DNA of 64,000 nucleotides from Amycolatopsis japonica (GTDB lineage Bacteria; Actinomycetota; Actinomycetes; Mycobacteriales; Pseudonocardiaceae): the NCBI RefSeq assembly GCF_000732925.1, contig NZ_CP008953.1, forward strand, positions 5,580,001-5,644,000, in the 5' to 3' direction. Positions 17,083 through 24,430 of the stretch are shown piece by piece. The translations under genes were made by a program, and so were the position numbers. The notes beneath the pieces are model-generated. The model was not told where the DNA came from, ran no database searches, and worked only from the letters and a program-made list of their open reading frames with translations. Each line of letters opens with the position of its first letter. Within the stretch, counting starts at the first letter, position 1.

Positions 17083-18741
17083 GTGGCGCCCACCACGTTC
17101 CAGCACACCGAAGTCCTTCCGCTCGCCAAGGACACCCGCACCGAGTACCGGCTGATCGGCACCGAAGGTGTCGAGGTCGTCGAAGCCGCGGGCCGGAAGT
17201 TCCTCAAGGTCGAGCCCGAGGCGCTGACCAAGCTCGCCAAGACCGCGATCACCGATATCCAGCACCTGTTGCGCTCGTCACACCTGGCGCAGCTGCGGGC
17301 GATCGTCGACGATCCCGAGGCCAGCGGCAACGACCGGTTCGTCGCGATGGACCTGCTGCGCAACGCGGCGATCTCCGCCGGCGGCGTCCTGCCGATGTGC
17401 CAGGACACCGGCACCGCGATCGTGATCGGCAAACGCGGCGAAGGCGTGCTCACCGGCGCCGACGACGAGCGCGCGCTCTCGCGCGGTATTTTCGACGCCT
17501 ATCAGGAGTTGAATCTGCGCTATTCGCAGATGGCGCCGGTGAATTTCTGGGATGAGCGCAATACGGGCACCAACTTGCCCGCGCAGATCGAGCTCTATCA
17601 CAAAGACGGTCAAGGCGACCCGAGCTATGAATTCCTGTTCATGGCCAAGGGCGGCGGCAGCGCGAACAAGACGTTCCTCTATCAGGAAACGAAAGCCGTC
17701 CTGAACCCGAAGCGCCTCGCGAAGTTCCTCGACGAGAAGCTGCGCAGCCTCGGCACCGCGGCCTGCCCGCCGTACCACCTCGCGATCGTCGTCGGCGGCA
17801 CGTCGGCGGAGTTCAACCTGAAGGTCGCGAAGCTGGCCTCCGCCCGTTATCTCGACGACCTGCCCACCGAGGGTTCCGAGCTGGGTCACGGCTTCCGCGA
17901 CGTCGACCTCGAACAGCAGGTGCTGGAGATGACGCGGCAGTTCGGCATCGGCGCGCAGTTCGGCGGCAAATACTTCTGCCACGACGTCCGCGTGATCCGC
18001 CTGCCGCGCCACGGCGCGTCCTGCCCGGTCGGCGTCGCCGTGTCGTGCTCGGCCGACCGCCAGGCGAAGGCGAAGATCACCGCCGACGGCGTGTTCCTGG
18101 AGCAGCTGGAGCGCGACCCGGCGCAGTTCCTGCCGGACGTCACCGAGGACGACCTGTCCGACGAGGTGGTGACCGTCGACCTGAACCGGCCGATGGCCGA
18201 GATCCGCGCCCAGCTCTCGCAGCTGCCGGTGAAGACCCGCCTGTCGCTGACCGGTCCGCTCGTCGTCGCCCGCGACATCGCGCACGCGAAGATCGCCGAG
18301 CGGCTCGACGCGGGTGAAGAGATGCCTCAGTACCTTCGCGACCACCCCGTGTACTACGCGGGCCCGGCGAAGACGCCCGAGGGCTACGCGTCGGGTTCCT
18401 TCGGGCCGACCACCGCGGGCCGCATGGACTCCTACGTCGAGCAGTTCCAGGCCGCGGGCGGTTCGCTGGTGATGCTGGCGAAGGGCAACCGGTCCAAGAA
18501 GGTGACCGCCGCGTGCAACGAACACGGCGGGTTCTACCTCGGCTCGATCGGCGGCCCGGCCGCGCGGCTCGCGCAGGACTGCATCAAGAAGGTCGACGTG
18601 CTCGAGTACGCCGAGCTGGGGATGGAAGCGGTCTGGAAGATCGAGGTCGAGGACTTCCCCGCGTTCATCGTCATCGACGACAAGGGCAACGACTTCTTCG
18701 AGGCCACGTCGGAACCGGTGCTGCAGATCAGCTTCCGGTAG
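17083..18741 (+). CDS. Class I fumarate hydratase (iron-sulphur dependent)
   Basis: A 552-residue class I fumarase that interconverts fumarate and malate in the citric acid cycle using a [4Fe-4S] cluster. The N-terminal catalytic domain contains the cluster Cys motifs (VLPMCQDTGTAIV, GTAACPPYHLAIV and the later NEHGGF region), GSANKTFLYQETKA and VGGTSAEFNLKVAK. The C-terminal TTDT-like domain has SLTGPLVVARDIAHAK, HPVYYAGPAKTP, SFGPTTAGRMDSY and KGNRSKKVTAACNEHGGFYL. GTG start with AAAGGAG upstream. Codons around 17480-17710 end in A or T much more often than the rest of the gene. Monocistronic, with several hairpins downstream. Confidence 0.93.
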   Translation: MAPTTFQHTEVLPLAKDTRTEYRLIGTEGVEVVEAAGRKFLKVEPEALTKLAKTAITDIQHLLRSSHLAQLRAIVDDPEASGNDRFVAMDLLRNAAISAGGVLPMCQDTGTAIVIGKRGEGVLTGADDERALSRGIFDAYQELNLRYSQMAPVNFWDERNTGTNLPAQIELYHKDGQGDPSYEFLFMAKGGGSANKTFLYQETKAVLNPKRLAKFLDEKLRSLGTAACPPYHLAIVVGGTSAEFNLKVAKLASARYLDDLPTEGSELGHGFRDVDLEQQVLEMTRQFGIGAQFGGKYFCHDVRVIRLPRHGASCPVGVAVSCSADRQAKAKITADGVFLEQLERDPAQFLPDVTEDDLSDEVVTVDLNRPMAEIRAQLSQLPVKTRLSLTGPLVVARDIAHAKIAERLDAGEEMPQYLRDHPVYYAGPAKTPEGYASGSFGPTTAGRMDSYVEQFQAAGGSLVMLAKGNRSKKVTAACNEHGGFYLGSIGGPAARLAQDCIKKVDVLEYAELGMEAVWKIEVEDFPAFIVIDDKGNDFFEATSEPVLQISFR

Positions 18742-18768
18742 TCCACGATCCTGTCCGTGAAGGCCTCC

Positions 18769-18791
18769 TTCCCTCGGCTGAGCCGAGGGAA
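18769..18791. terminator. Hairpin with 11-bp arms after fumarase
   Basis: TTCCCTCGGCT and AGCCGAGGGAA are exact inverses around one G, 28 bp after the fumarase stop. It is the first of three hairpins in the convergent gap and is the most likely fumarase terminator. Confidence 0.65.
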
Positions 18792-18814
18792 CTCGACCTT
18801 CGCACCATGTCGCA

Positions 18815-18869
18815 GTACATGAAGGCCCCCTTCCTTGCGCTAGACGCAGTGAAGGGGGCCTTCATGTAC
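18815..18869. terminator. Inverted repeat with 19-bp arms (family D)
   Basis: GTACATGAAGGCCCCCTTC and GAAGGGGGCCTTCATGTAC are perfect inverses with a 17-nt loop. The GAAGGCCCCCTTC core recurs in related form at 27652-27693 and partly at 52613-52655, all at gene ends. Confidence 0.65.
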
Positions 18870-18886
18870 GTTCGTCAGGTGCAGGA

Positions 18887-18941
18887 CGCTATGAAAGGTC
18901 CTTTCCTTGCAAAATTTGCAAGGAAAGGACCTTTCATAGCG
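18887..18941. terminator. Long palindrome, family A copy 3 (27-bp arms)
   Basis: Same arms as copy 1 at 795-849; only the central base differs (A rather than T). It lies just beyond the stop of the first lipoprotein gene in the convergent gap with fumarase. Confidence 0.75.
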
Positions 18942-18952
18942 CGCGTTGGGGG

Positions 18953-19480
18953 TCAGCGCATCTGCTTCAGGACCACGGTCCGTTCCCCCAGCGGCGCCGA
19001 AAGCGCCACCGAGATCACCGGATGCCGGATGTCCATCGTGCACATCTGGCCGGTCTGGCCCTTGAGTTCGGTCAGGTTGACGGTGACCCTGGTCCCGTCC
19101 TGCTGCGCGGCCTCCGCCGTCGCGTGCCCGCAGCCGCCTTCCTGGCCGCGGATGTTCAGGATCGTCCCGCCGTTGCTGGTGTACACCTCACGCGGATAGT
19201 CCGCGGGCAGGGCCGACGCGTCGAGCTGCTTGTCCGGCAGCTTGGTGCTGCCTTCGGGCACCTCCTGGCGCGGCGCGCCGGGCACACCCGGCTGGCTTCC
19301 CGGCTTGCTGGTCGGCGCGGGAACCGACGACGAAGGCGGCGCGGTCGGGGACGGCGGCACGGTACTCAGGGTGCCGCTCCCGGGTCCGGCCGCGGGTTCC
19401 GCCGCCTGGTTCTGCGCCCCGCAGGCGGATACCGCAACGACGATCAGGCCAAGGCCGATGGCATTCGTTAAGTACCTCAT
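18953..19480 (-). CDS. Lipoprotein of unknown function (tandem paralogue 1)
   Basis: A 175-residue surface lipoprotein. A short signal peptide ends AVSAC, followed by a long Pro/Ser/Thr/Gly-rich linker (about residues 26-75) and a compact C-terminal domain with ILNIRGQEGGCGHATAEAAQ, RVTVNLTELKGQTGQMC and VISVALSAPLGERTVVL. The C-terminal half aligns with the neighbour at 19529-19999 (GQMC, a few residues to an I-R pair, then APLG/QPLG and a V-V end), so the two are duplicates. Two Cys in the domain are shared and could form a disulphide. The promoter is immediately upstream. No known family recognised. Confidence 0.72.
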   Translation of the reverse strand: MRYLTNAIGLGLIVVAVSACGAQNQAAEPAAGPGSGTLSTVPPSPTAPPSSSVPAPTSKPGSQPGVPGAPRQEVPEGSTKLPDKQLDASALPADYPREVYTSNGGTILNIRGQEGGCGHATAEAAQQDGTRVTVNLTELKGQTGQMCTMDIRHPVISVALSAPLGERTVVLKQMR

Positions 19481-19486
19481 GTGACT

Positions 19487-19515
19487 GGGACGGAACGAAG
19501 CCGCCATCGGGTTGC
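19487..19515 (-). promoter_or_regulatory. ECF-type leaderless promoter of lipoprotein 1
   Basis: On the minus strand GCAACC (19515-19510) and CGTCCC (19492-19487) are 17 bp apart, and the ATG begins 6 nt after the -10 block. The same arrangement precedes the paralogue. Transcription would start at or next to the ATG, giving a leaderless mRNA; no ribosome site is visible. The sigma factor is not known. Confidence 0.5.
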
Positions 19516-19528
19516 ATCCCGAACCCGG

Positions 19529-19999
19529 TCAAACGATGACCTTCCGGGTGCCGAGCGGCTGAGCGAGTTTCACCGGCAGGACGGCGTAGCGGATCACCTG
19601 CGGGCACATCTGCCCCGGCTTCGCGTGGTCGATGGTCACGGTGACCACGACCCTTTGCGCGTTCTCCTCGGCGAGGTTCGCCCTCGCCTCGTCGCAGCCG
19701 CTCAGTTCGATGTGCACGGCCAGGCCGTCGTTCTCGGCGCTGACCTGTACGGGCAGTTGGGTCTCGACCTGGGACGGCGGCAGCATCTTGTCCGAGGGCG
19801 GCGGGCCGACGGTCGGCCGGGACATCGGCGGTTTCGCGACCGGCGGGCTCGCCGGGAGCGAGGTGGGCAGATCCGAAGGTGTGGTGACGACCGGAGGGGT
19901 GCTCGTGTTCGCCGGAGCTCCGGGGCCGCCCGCGCCGCAGGCCGCCGTCGTCGCGGCGAGCACGATCACCGCACCCAGCGTCTTCGCTGCGTTCATCAT
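19529..19999 (-). CDS. Lipoprotein of unknown function (tandem paralogue 2)
   Basis: A 156-residue lipoprotein with signal and lipobox region ending ATTAAC. A Pro/Ser/Thr-rich tether follows (about residues 25-75), then a domain of about 80 residues containing VHIELSGCDEARANLAE, RVVVTVTIDHAKPGQMC and VLPVKLAQPLGTRKVIV. It is the upstream duplicate of the lipoprotein at 18953-19480. Two ATG codons are in tandem (19999 and 19996); the first is used here. Between the two genes are about 48 bp holding the second promoter, so each can be expressed alone. Confidence 0.72.
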   Translation of the reverse strand: MMNAAKTLGAVIVLAATTAACGAGGPGAPANTSTPPVVTTPSDLPTSLPASPPVAKPPMSRPTVGPPPSDKMLPPSQVETQLPVQVSAENDGLAVHIELSGCDEARANLAEENAQRVVVTVTIDHAKPGQMCPQVIRYAVLPVKLAQPLGTRKVIV

Positions 20000-20005
20000 G
20001 GTGTC

Positions 20006-20034
20006 GAGACGGAACGAAGCGGACGAATGGTTGC
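20006..20034 (-). promoter_or_regulatory. ECF-type leaderless promoter of lipoprotein 2
   Basis: GCAACC (20034-20029) and CGTCTC (20011-20006) on the minus strand are again 17 bp apart, with 6 nt between the -10 block and the ATG. The spacer also shares GCTTCGTTC with the other copy, so the promoter was probably duplicated with the gene. Confidence 0.5.
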
Positions 20035-20035
20035 A

Positions 20036-20833
20036 TCACCGCTGTGCCGCGCGGCCGCGCGCCAGCCCGAGGACCACCACCCCGGCCAGCGTGACGGCCA
20101 GCAGCAGCACGGTGCTCGCCGACGCGAGGAAGACCTGGCCCCGGTCGGTGAGCGCGAAGATGCTCGCGGGCAGCGTCCGCCAGTCCGGTGGGTACAGCAT
20201 CATCGTCGCGCCCAGTTCGCCCATCGACATCGCCAGCGCGAGGCTCGCCGACGCCGAGATCGACGGCAGCAGCACCGGCAGCCGCACCCGCAGCAGCACC
20301 CGGACCGGGGACGCGCCGAGGCTCGCCGCCGCCTGTGCCAGCAGCGGATCCATCCGCGCGATCGCGGCCGAGACCGTGCTGTAGGAGAACGGGAGCAGGA
20401 TCATCGCGTGCCCCAGCAGCACGATCCAGCGCGTGCCGTTGAAGGCGAGCGGCGGACGGCTGAACGCGACGAGCAGCGCCAGCCCCAGTACCACCGACGG
20501 CACCGCGATCGGCAGGTGGAACAGGGTGTCGACGGCCTTGCGCAGCTTCGGCGGCGCCGACCGCGACGCGAGCGCGGCCCACGTGCCGAGCAGTACCGAC
20601 ACCAGCGACGCGATGACACCCGTCTGGATGCTCACCGCGAGACTCGCGAACGTCTCCCCCGACAGCGCCCGCGCGAAATGCGAGCCGGTGAGCGCGCCCG
20701 GCAGAAGTCCCGTCCAGTTGCCGGCGACCGACGCCAGCACGATCATCAGCAGCGGTGCCAGCACGATCGCGGTGAACAGCACCGCGAACACCACCCACAG
20801 CAGGACTCGGCTACGCCTGGTCCACAGCAGCAC
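20036..20833 (-). CDS. ABC transporter permease 2 (2-aminoethylphosphonate type)
   Basis: A 265-residue inner-membrane permease of the binding-protein-dependent transport family. Six hydrophobic helices are apparent, and the cytoplasmic EAA-like coupling loop reads AAASLGASPVRVLLRVRLPVLLP near residues 165-187. It is the last gene of the transporter set and starts GTG within the end of the preceding permease gene (23-bp overlap). Assignment to phosphonate uptake rests on the two catabolic genes in the same operon. Iron or polyamine uptake is what the permease alone would also allow. Confidence 0.82.
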   Translation of the reverse strand: MLLWTRRSRVLLWVVFAVLFTAIVLAPLLMIVLASVAGNWTGLLPGALTGSHFARALSGETFASLAVSIQTGVIASLVSVLLGTWAALASRSAPPKLRKAVDTLFHLPIAVPSVVLGLALLVAFSRPPLAFNGTRWIVLLGHAMILLPFSYSTVSAAIARMDPLLAQAAASLGASPVRVLLRVRLPVLLPSISASASLALAMSMGELGATMMLYPPDWRTLPASIFALTDRGQVFLASASTVLLLAVTLAGVVVLGLARGRAAQR

Positions 20834-21668
20834 GGCCGCCTCCCTTCGTCAGTCGCCGGTAGGTTCCGTACAGGGCCAGGGAGAACACGACGTTGACCAC
20901 CGCGATGACACAGGCCTGCGGGAAGTCGAACGTGACGATCCCCTTGCCGTAGACCAGCATCGGCAGCGTCGTGACGTCCTTGGCGCCGAGGAACAGCACG
21001 ATGCCGAACTCGTTCATCGCCAGCAGCATGGTCAGGCAGGCTCCCGAAGCCAGTGACGGCAAGGCCTCCGGCAGGATCACCTGGCGCAGCACGCGGCCGG
21101 GTTTCGCGCCGAGGCTGGCCGCGACCTCCATCTGCGCCGACGACACCTGGCCGAACGCGGCGAGCGCAGGCCGCATCACGAACGGCGTGTAGAAGGTGAT
21201 CTCCGCCAGCAGGATCCCGAACGGCGAGTACAGGAACCCGCCCGCGCCCAGGATGCCGGCGCTGCCGTAGATGAAGGTGAACGCGAGCGCGATGAGGAAG
21301 GACGGGAACGCGAGCACGGTGTCCACCAGCCGCGAGAGCGTCCGCGCGCCGGGGAACGGCACGAACGCGATCACCAGCGCGAGGAACGTTCCCAGCACCA
21401 CACAGCCCGCGGTGGCACCGAGCGCGAGCGCGACGGTCTTCCAGGCGGCGTCCCGGAATTCCGCCGAGCCCAGGACGTCCAGCCACACCGAAAGCCCGAA
21501 CTCGCCCGTCTTCGATTCCAGCGACTGCAGGACGACCAGCACCAGCGGGTAGCCGAAGAAGCCGAGCAGGACGAGCACCGGCGGCAGCAGGAGCCAACCG
21601 CGACCGGGTCGTTTCTCCTGTCGCCGCGCCGGTGCCGCCGCCGTGGTGGCGAGCGCGAGGCCGGTCAT
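20811..21668 (-). CDS. ABC transporter permease 1 (2-aminoethylphosphonate type)
   Basis: A 285-residue permease with six membrane spans and the EAA-like loop VAASLGAKPGRVLRQVILPE near residues 185-205. The N-terminus is a short Ala/Arg-rich cytoplasmic stretch before GWLLLPPVLVLLGFFGYPL. The ATG overlaps the ATPase stop by 4 bp (ATGA), fixing the start; a longer reading to 21818 would run into the ATPase. It pairs with permease 2 to form the channel. Confidence 0.84.
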   Translation of the reverse strand: MTGLALATTAAAPARRQEKRPGRGWLLLPPVLVLLGFFGYPLVLVVLQSLESKTGEFGLSVWLDVLGSAEFRDAAWKTVALALGATAGCVVLGTFLALVIAFVPFPGARTLSRLVDTVLAFPSFLIALAFTFIYGSAGILGAGGFLYSPFGILLAEITFYTPFVMRPALAAFGQVSSAQMEVAASLGAKPGRVLRQVILPEALPSLASGACLTMLLAMNEFGIVLFLGAKDVTTLPMLVYGKGIVTFDFPQACVIAVVNVVFSLALYGTYRRLTKGGGRAAVDQA

Positions 21669-22726
21669 CCGACGCCCACCAGCGGGCAACCGTCCGGAAT
21701 GGACACTCCGACGCGCTGCCCCACGTTCGGAAGGCCGTCGATGTCCGGCACCTCGGCGCGGACCTCGTTCCCGTCGTGTGCGAATTCGAGGTCCAGCCGG
21801 AAACCCGTGCCACGCCACTGGACACCGCGCAGGACCGCGGGCAGCGCGCCGGGGGCGTCCGCCGCGGTGATCCCGACCCGGTGCGGCCGGACGCCGAGCG
21901 CGACCGGCTGGCCCGCCCGGAAGGTCCCGGACGGATCGGCCGCCAGTTCGCGGTCGCCGAGGCGGACCCTGGTGCCGTCGGCCTGGATCAGCTCGACCGG
22001 GATGAGGTTGGACGCGCCGAGGAAGCTCGCGGTGAACTCCGTCGATGGCCGCTGGTACAGCTCACGGCTCGGGCCGAGTTCGACGAGCTTCGAGTCGCGC
22101 ATGACGGCGATCCGGTCGGCCAGCGCCAGCGCCTCGCCCTGGTCGTGGGTGACGTAGATCAGCGTGGTGTCGGGCAGTTCGGCCCGCAGCCGCAGCAGTT
22201 CCGCGACCATGTCCTCGCGCAGGGCGGCGTCCAAAGCGGACAGTGGTTCGTCGAGCAGCAGCACCCGCGGCCGGATCGCCAACGCCCGCGCCAGCGCGAC
22301 GCGCTGCTGCTGGCCGCCCGAAAGCTCACGGGGGTAACGGCGGGCGTACTTGCCCATCCCGACCAGTTCCAATGCCTCGGCGACCCGGCCCGCCGTCTCG
22401 GCACGGGGCGTTTTCCGTGCCTTGAGGCCGAAAGCGACGTTGGCCTCGACCCGCATATGCGGGAACAGCGCGTAACTCTGCACGACCACGCCGAGACCGC
22501 GCCGGTGTGGCGGCAGCGCGGTGACGTCCTCGCCGTCGAGCAGGACCCGGCCGGTGCTCGGCACGACGAAGCCCGCGAGTGCCTTCAGGGCCGTCGACTT
22601 GCCGGAACCGGATGGCCCGAGCATCGCCAGCGTCTCCCCTCTCGCCACGGTGAGGTCCAGTGGCGAGAGGGCGGTCGTCCGGCCGAAGCGGACCGACACG
22701 CCGCGGAATTCGACCGCCGGGGTCAT
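21665..22726 (-). CDS. ABC transporter ATP-binding protein (2-aminoethylphosphonate type)
   Basis: A 353-residue ATPase that powers the importer. Walker A is GPSGSGKST (about 37-45), the Q-loop lies in VVQSYALFPHMRV, the ABC signature is LSGGQQQRVALARAL, Walker B is VLLLDEPLSALD and the switch His is in YVTHDQGEALALADR. A C-terminal TOBE-like regulatory domain of about 110 residues follows, as in the PotA/FbpC group. The ATG overlaps the binding-protein stop by 4 bp; a reading to 22789 would be an extension into that gene. Confidence 0.9.
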   Translation of the reverse strand: MTPAVEFRGVSVRFGRTTALSPLDLTVARGETLAMLGPSGSGKSTALKALAGFVVPSTGRVLLDGEDVTALPPHRRGLGVVVQSYALFPHMRVEANVAFGLKARKTPRAETAGRVAEALELVGMGKYARRYPRELSGGQQQRVALARALAIRPRVLLLDEPLSALDAALREDMVAELLRLRAELPDTTLIYVTHDQGEALALADRIAVMRDSKLVELGPSRELYQRPSTEFTASFLGASNLIPVELIQADGTRVRLGDRELAADPSGTFRAGQPVALGVRPHRVGITAADAPGALPAVLRGVQWRGTGFRLDLEFAHDGNEVRAEVPDIDGLPNVGQRVGVSIPDGCPLVGVG

Positions 22727-23742
22727 CGGCCCACGGCCTTCTTGTACGCGGCGAGGTCGGCGTCGAGCTTCGCGAGGACGGCGTCCCAATCCGGCTGCCA
22801 GATCTCGACTCCGGCGAGGGCCGCCTTCACCTTGTCCGCGCGCGGGCCGGACGGCGTGACGTCGGTCCGCGACGGGGCACCGAAGGCGTCGACGGCCTTG
22901 CCCTGCACCTCGGGCGAGAGCAGGAAGTCCAGGAACTTCTTGGCGTTCTCGGCGTGCGGCGCGTTGTTCACCAGACCGGCGTAGTACGGGAGGGCGAAGG
23001 TGGAACGCTTGCCCTGCGCGTCGGCCGGGAAGAAGACCTCGAAACCGCCGCTCTTCTCGATCTCGGCGAGGTTCATCTGGACGTCGCCGTTGGCCACCAG
23101 GATCTCGGCCTTGGCCACCTTCGGCTGGAGCTTGCCGGTGGAGGACGACGGGCCGACGTTGTTGGCTTCGAGCTTGGCGAGGTAGTCGAGCGCGCCCTGA
23201 TCACCGAGGACGTGCTGCAGCTGCAGCAGGACCGCGGTGCCATCGCCCGCTTCGCCGGGCGTCGAGTACTGGAGCTTGCCCTTGAGCGACGGGGACAGGA
23301 GGTCGTCCCAGGTCTTGGGCGAGGCCTGCGGGTTGCGGATGAAGCTGAGGTAGTTGTTCATGAGGGCGAAGTAGCGGCCCTGGCCGTCCTTCTGCCCGGC
23401 GGGCACCTGGTCGATCCCGGCGGGCGCCGTGGCGGCGAGCAGGCCCTGCGACGCGGCCCGCTGGATGAACGGCGGCAGCGTGACCAGGATGTCCGCCTGG
23501 GTGTTGGCCTTCTCCTTCTCCACCCGCGAGGCGACCTCGCCGGATCCGGCGGTGACCGCCTGGACGGTGATCCCGGTCTTGGCCTTGAACTCCTCGATGC
23601 GCTGGGCGTACCAGTCCTCCAGACCGTCCACTGTGTACAGCGTGACGGTCTGGTCGCCGGACGCGCCACCGGCGGTCCCGCCGCAGGCGCCCAGGGTGAG
23701 GGCGAGCAGACCGGCGAGGGCGGTGGCCGCGAGTTTCTTCAT
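22723..23742 (-). CDS. ABC transporter substrate-binding lipoprotein (2-aminoethylphosphonate type)
   Basis: A 339-residue extracellular binding protein of the iron(III)/thiamine/phosphonate type-2 fold. The lipobox is LTLGACGG. VTLYTVDGLEDWYAQRIEEF opens the first lobe, and DILVTLPPFIQRAA and FALMNNYLSFIRNPQASP follow. AAAAGGAG sits upstream of the ATG. It is the third gene from the promoter, with the hydrolase stop 17 bp upstream of its ATG and the ATPase overlapping its own stop by 4 bp. Phosphonate specificity is inferred from the operon; the family alone does not decide it. Confidence 0.85.
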   Translation of the reverse strand: MKKLAATALAGLLALTLGACGGTAGGASGDQTVTLYTVDGLEDWYAQRIEEFKAKTGITVQAVTAGSGEVASRVEKEKANTQADILVTLPPFIQRAASQGLLAATAPAGIDQVPAGQKDGQGRYFALMNNYLSFIRNPQASPKTWDDLLSPSLKGKLQYSTPGEAGDGTAVLLQLQHVLGDQGALDYLAKLEANNVGPSSSTGKLQPKVAKAEILVANGDVQMNLAEIEKSGGFEVFFPADAQGKRSTFALPYYAGLVNNAPHAENAKKFLDFLLSPEVQGKAVDAFGAPSRTDVTPSGPRADKVKAALAGVEIWQPDWDAVLAKLDADLAAYKKAVGR

Positions 23743-23758
23743 GTCGTCAAAGCTCCTT

Positions 23759-24430
23759 TTAGGACAGCAGGGCAGGGAGGTCGCGGACGGATTCGAGGAC
23801 GTGGGTGGCGCCGGCGGCTTCGAGTTCCGGCTTCTTCGCCGATCCGGTGAGCACGCCGGCGACGAGCGAGGCACCGGACCGCAGCCCGGTCTGGACGTCC
23901 GAAGGGGTGTCACCGGCGACGGCGACGCGGCGGACATCGGTGACTTCGAGCCGCAGCACGGCGGCGAGGACGAGGTCGGGGAACGGGCGGCCGCGCACCC
24001 CGTCGCCCGGCGCCAGCACGGCGTCGGCGAGGCCGTGCCAGCCCAGCGCGTCGAGGATCGCGTTCTGCGTGTCCGGCGCGAAGCCGGTGGTGAGCGCGAC
24101 CTTCACGCCGTGGGCGCGCAGTTCCTGGATCGTCTGCTCGGCGCCGGGGATCGGCTCGCAGTGGCCGTCGGCGACGAGTTTCCCGTAGGCGTCCTGGAAG
24201 GCGGTGTTCGCGCGCTGGGCGAGCTCCTCGTCGCCGTCGAGCAGGGCGCGGAAGACGACGATCTTGGACTGCCCCATCGTTTCGACGACGTAGTCGAGCA
24301 TGCCGGGGAAGCGGCTGTCCTTTTCGGACACTCCGGCGGCGGCGATCGCGGCGGTGAAGGCGCGGATCACCAGGCCGTCGTCGGCGACGGTGGTGCCTGC
24401 CATGTCCAGGACGACGAGTTCGGTGTTCAC
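23759..24430 (-). CDS. Phosphonatase-like HAD hydrolase
   Basis: A 223-residue haloacid-dehalogenase-fold hydrolase of the phosphonatase-like group that accompanies phosphonate transporters. The nucleophile motif is VVLDMAGTTVADDG (Asp followed by the phosphonatase-type Met-Ala-Gly-Thr-Thr). VALTTGFAPDTQ is motif II and GRPFPDLVLAA contains a PFPD element in the motif III region; VAVAGDTPSDVQTG holds motif IV. Phosphonatase proper (PhnX) uses a cap-domain Lys that I could not place with certainty, so phosphonoacetaldehyde as substrate is likely but unproven. GTG start overlaps the oxidoreductase stop by 4 bp. Confidence 0.85.
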   Translation of the reverse strand: MNTELVVLDMAGTTVADDGLVIRAFTAAIAAAGVSEKDSRFPGMLDYVVETMGQSKIVVFRALLDGDEELAQRANTAFQDAYGKLVADGHCEPIPGAEQTIQELRAHGVKVALTTGFAPDTQNAILDALGWHGLADAVLAPGDGVRGRPFPDLVLAAVLRLEVTDVRRVAVAGDTPSDVQTGLRSGASLVAGVLTGSAKKPELEAAGATHVLESVRDLPALLS

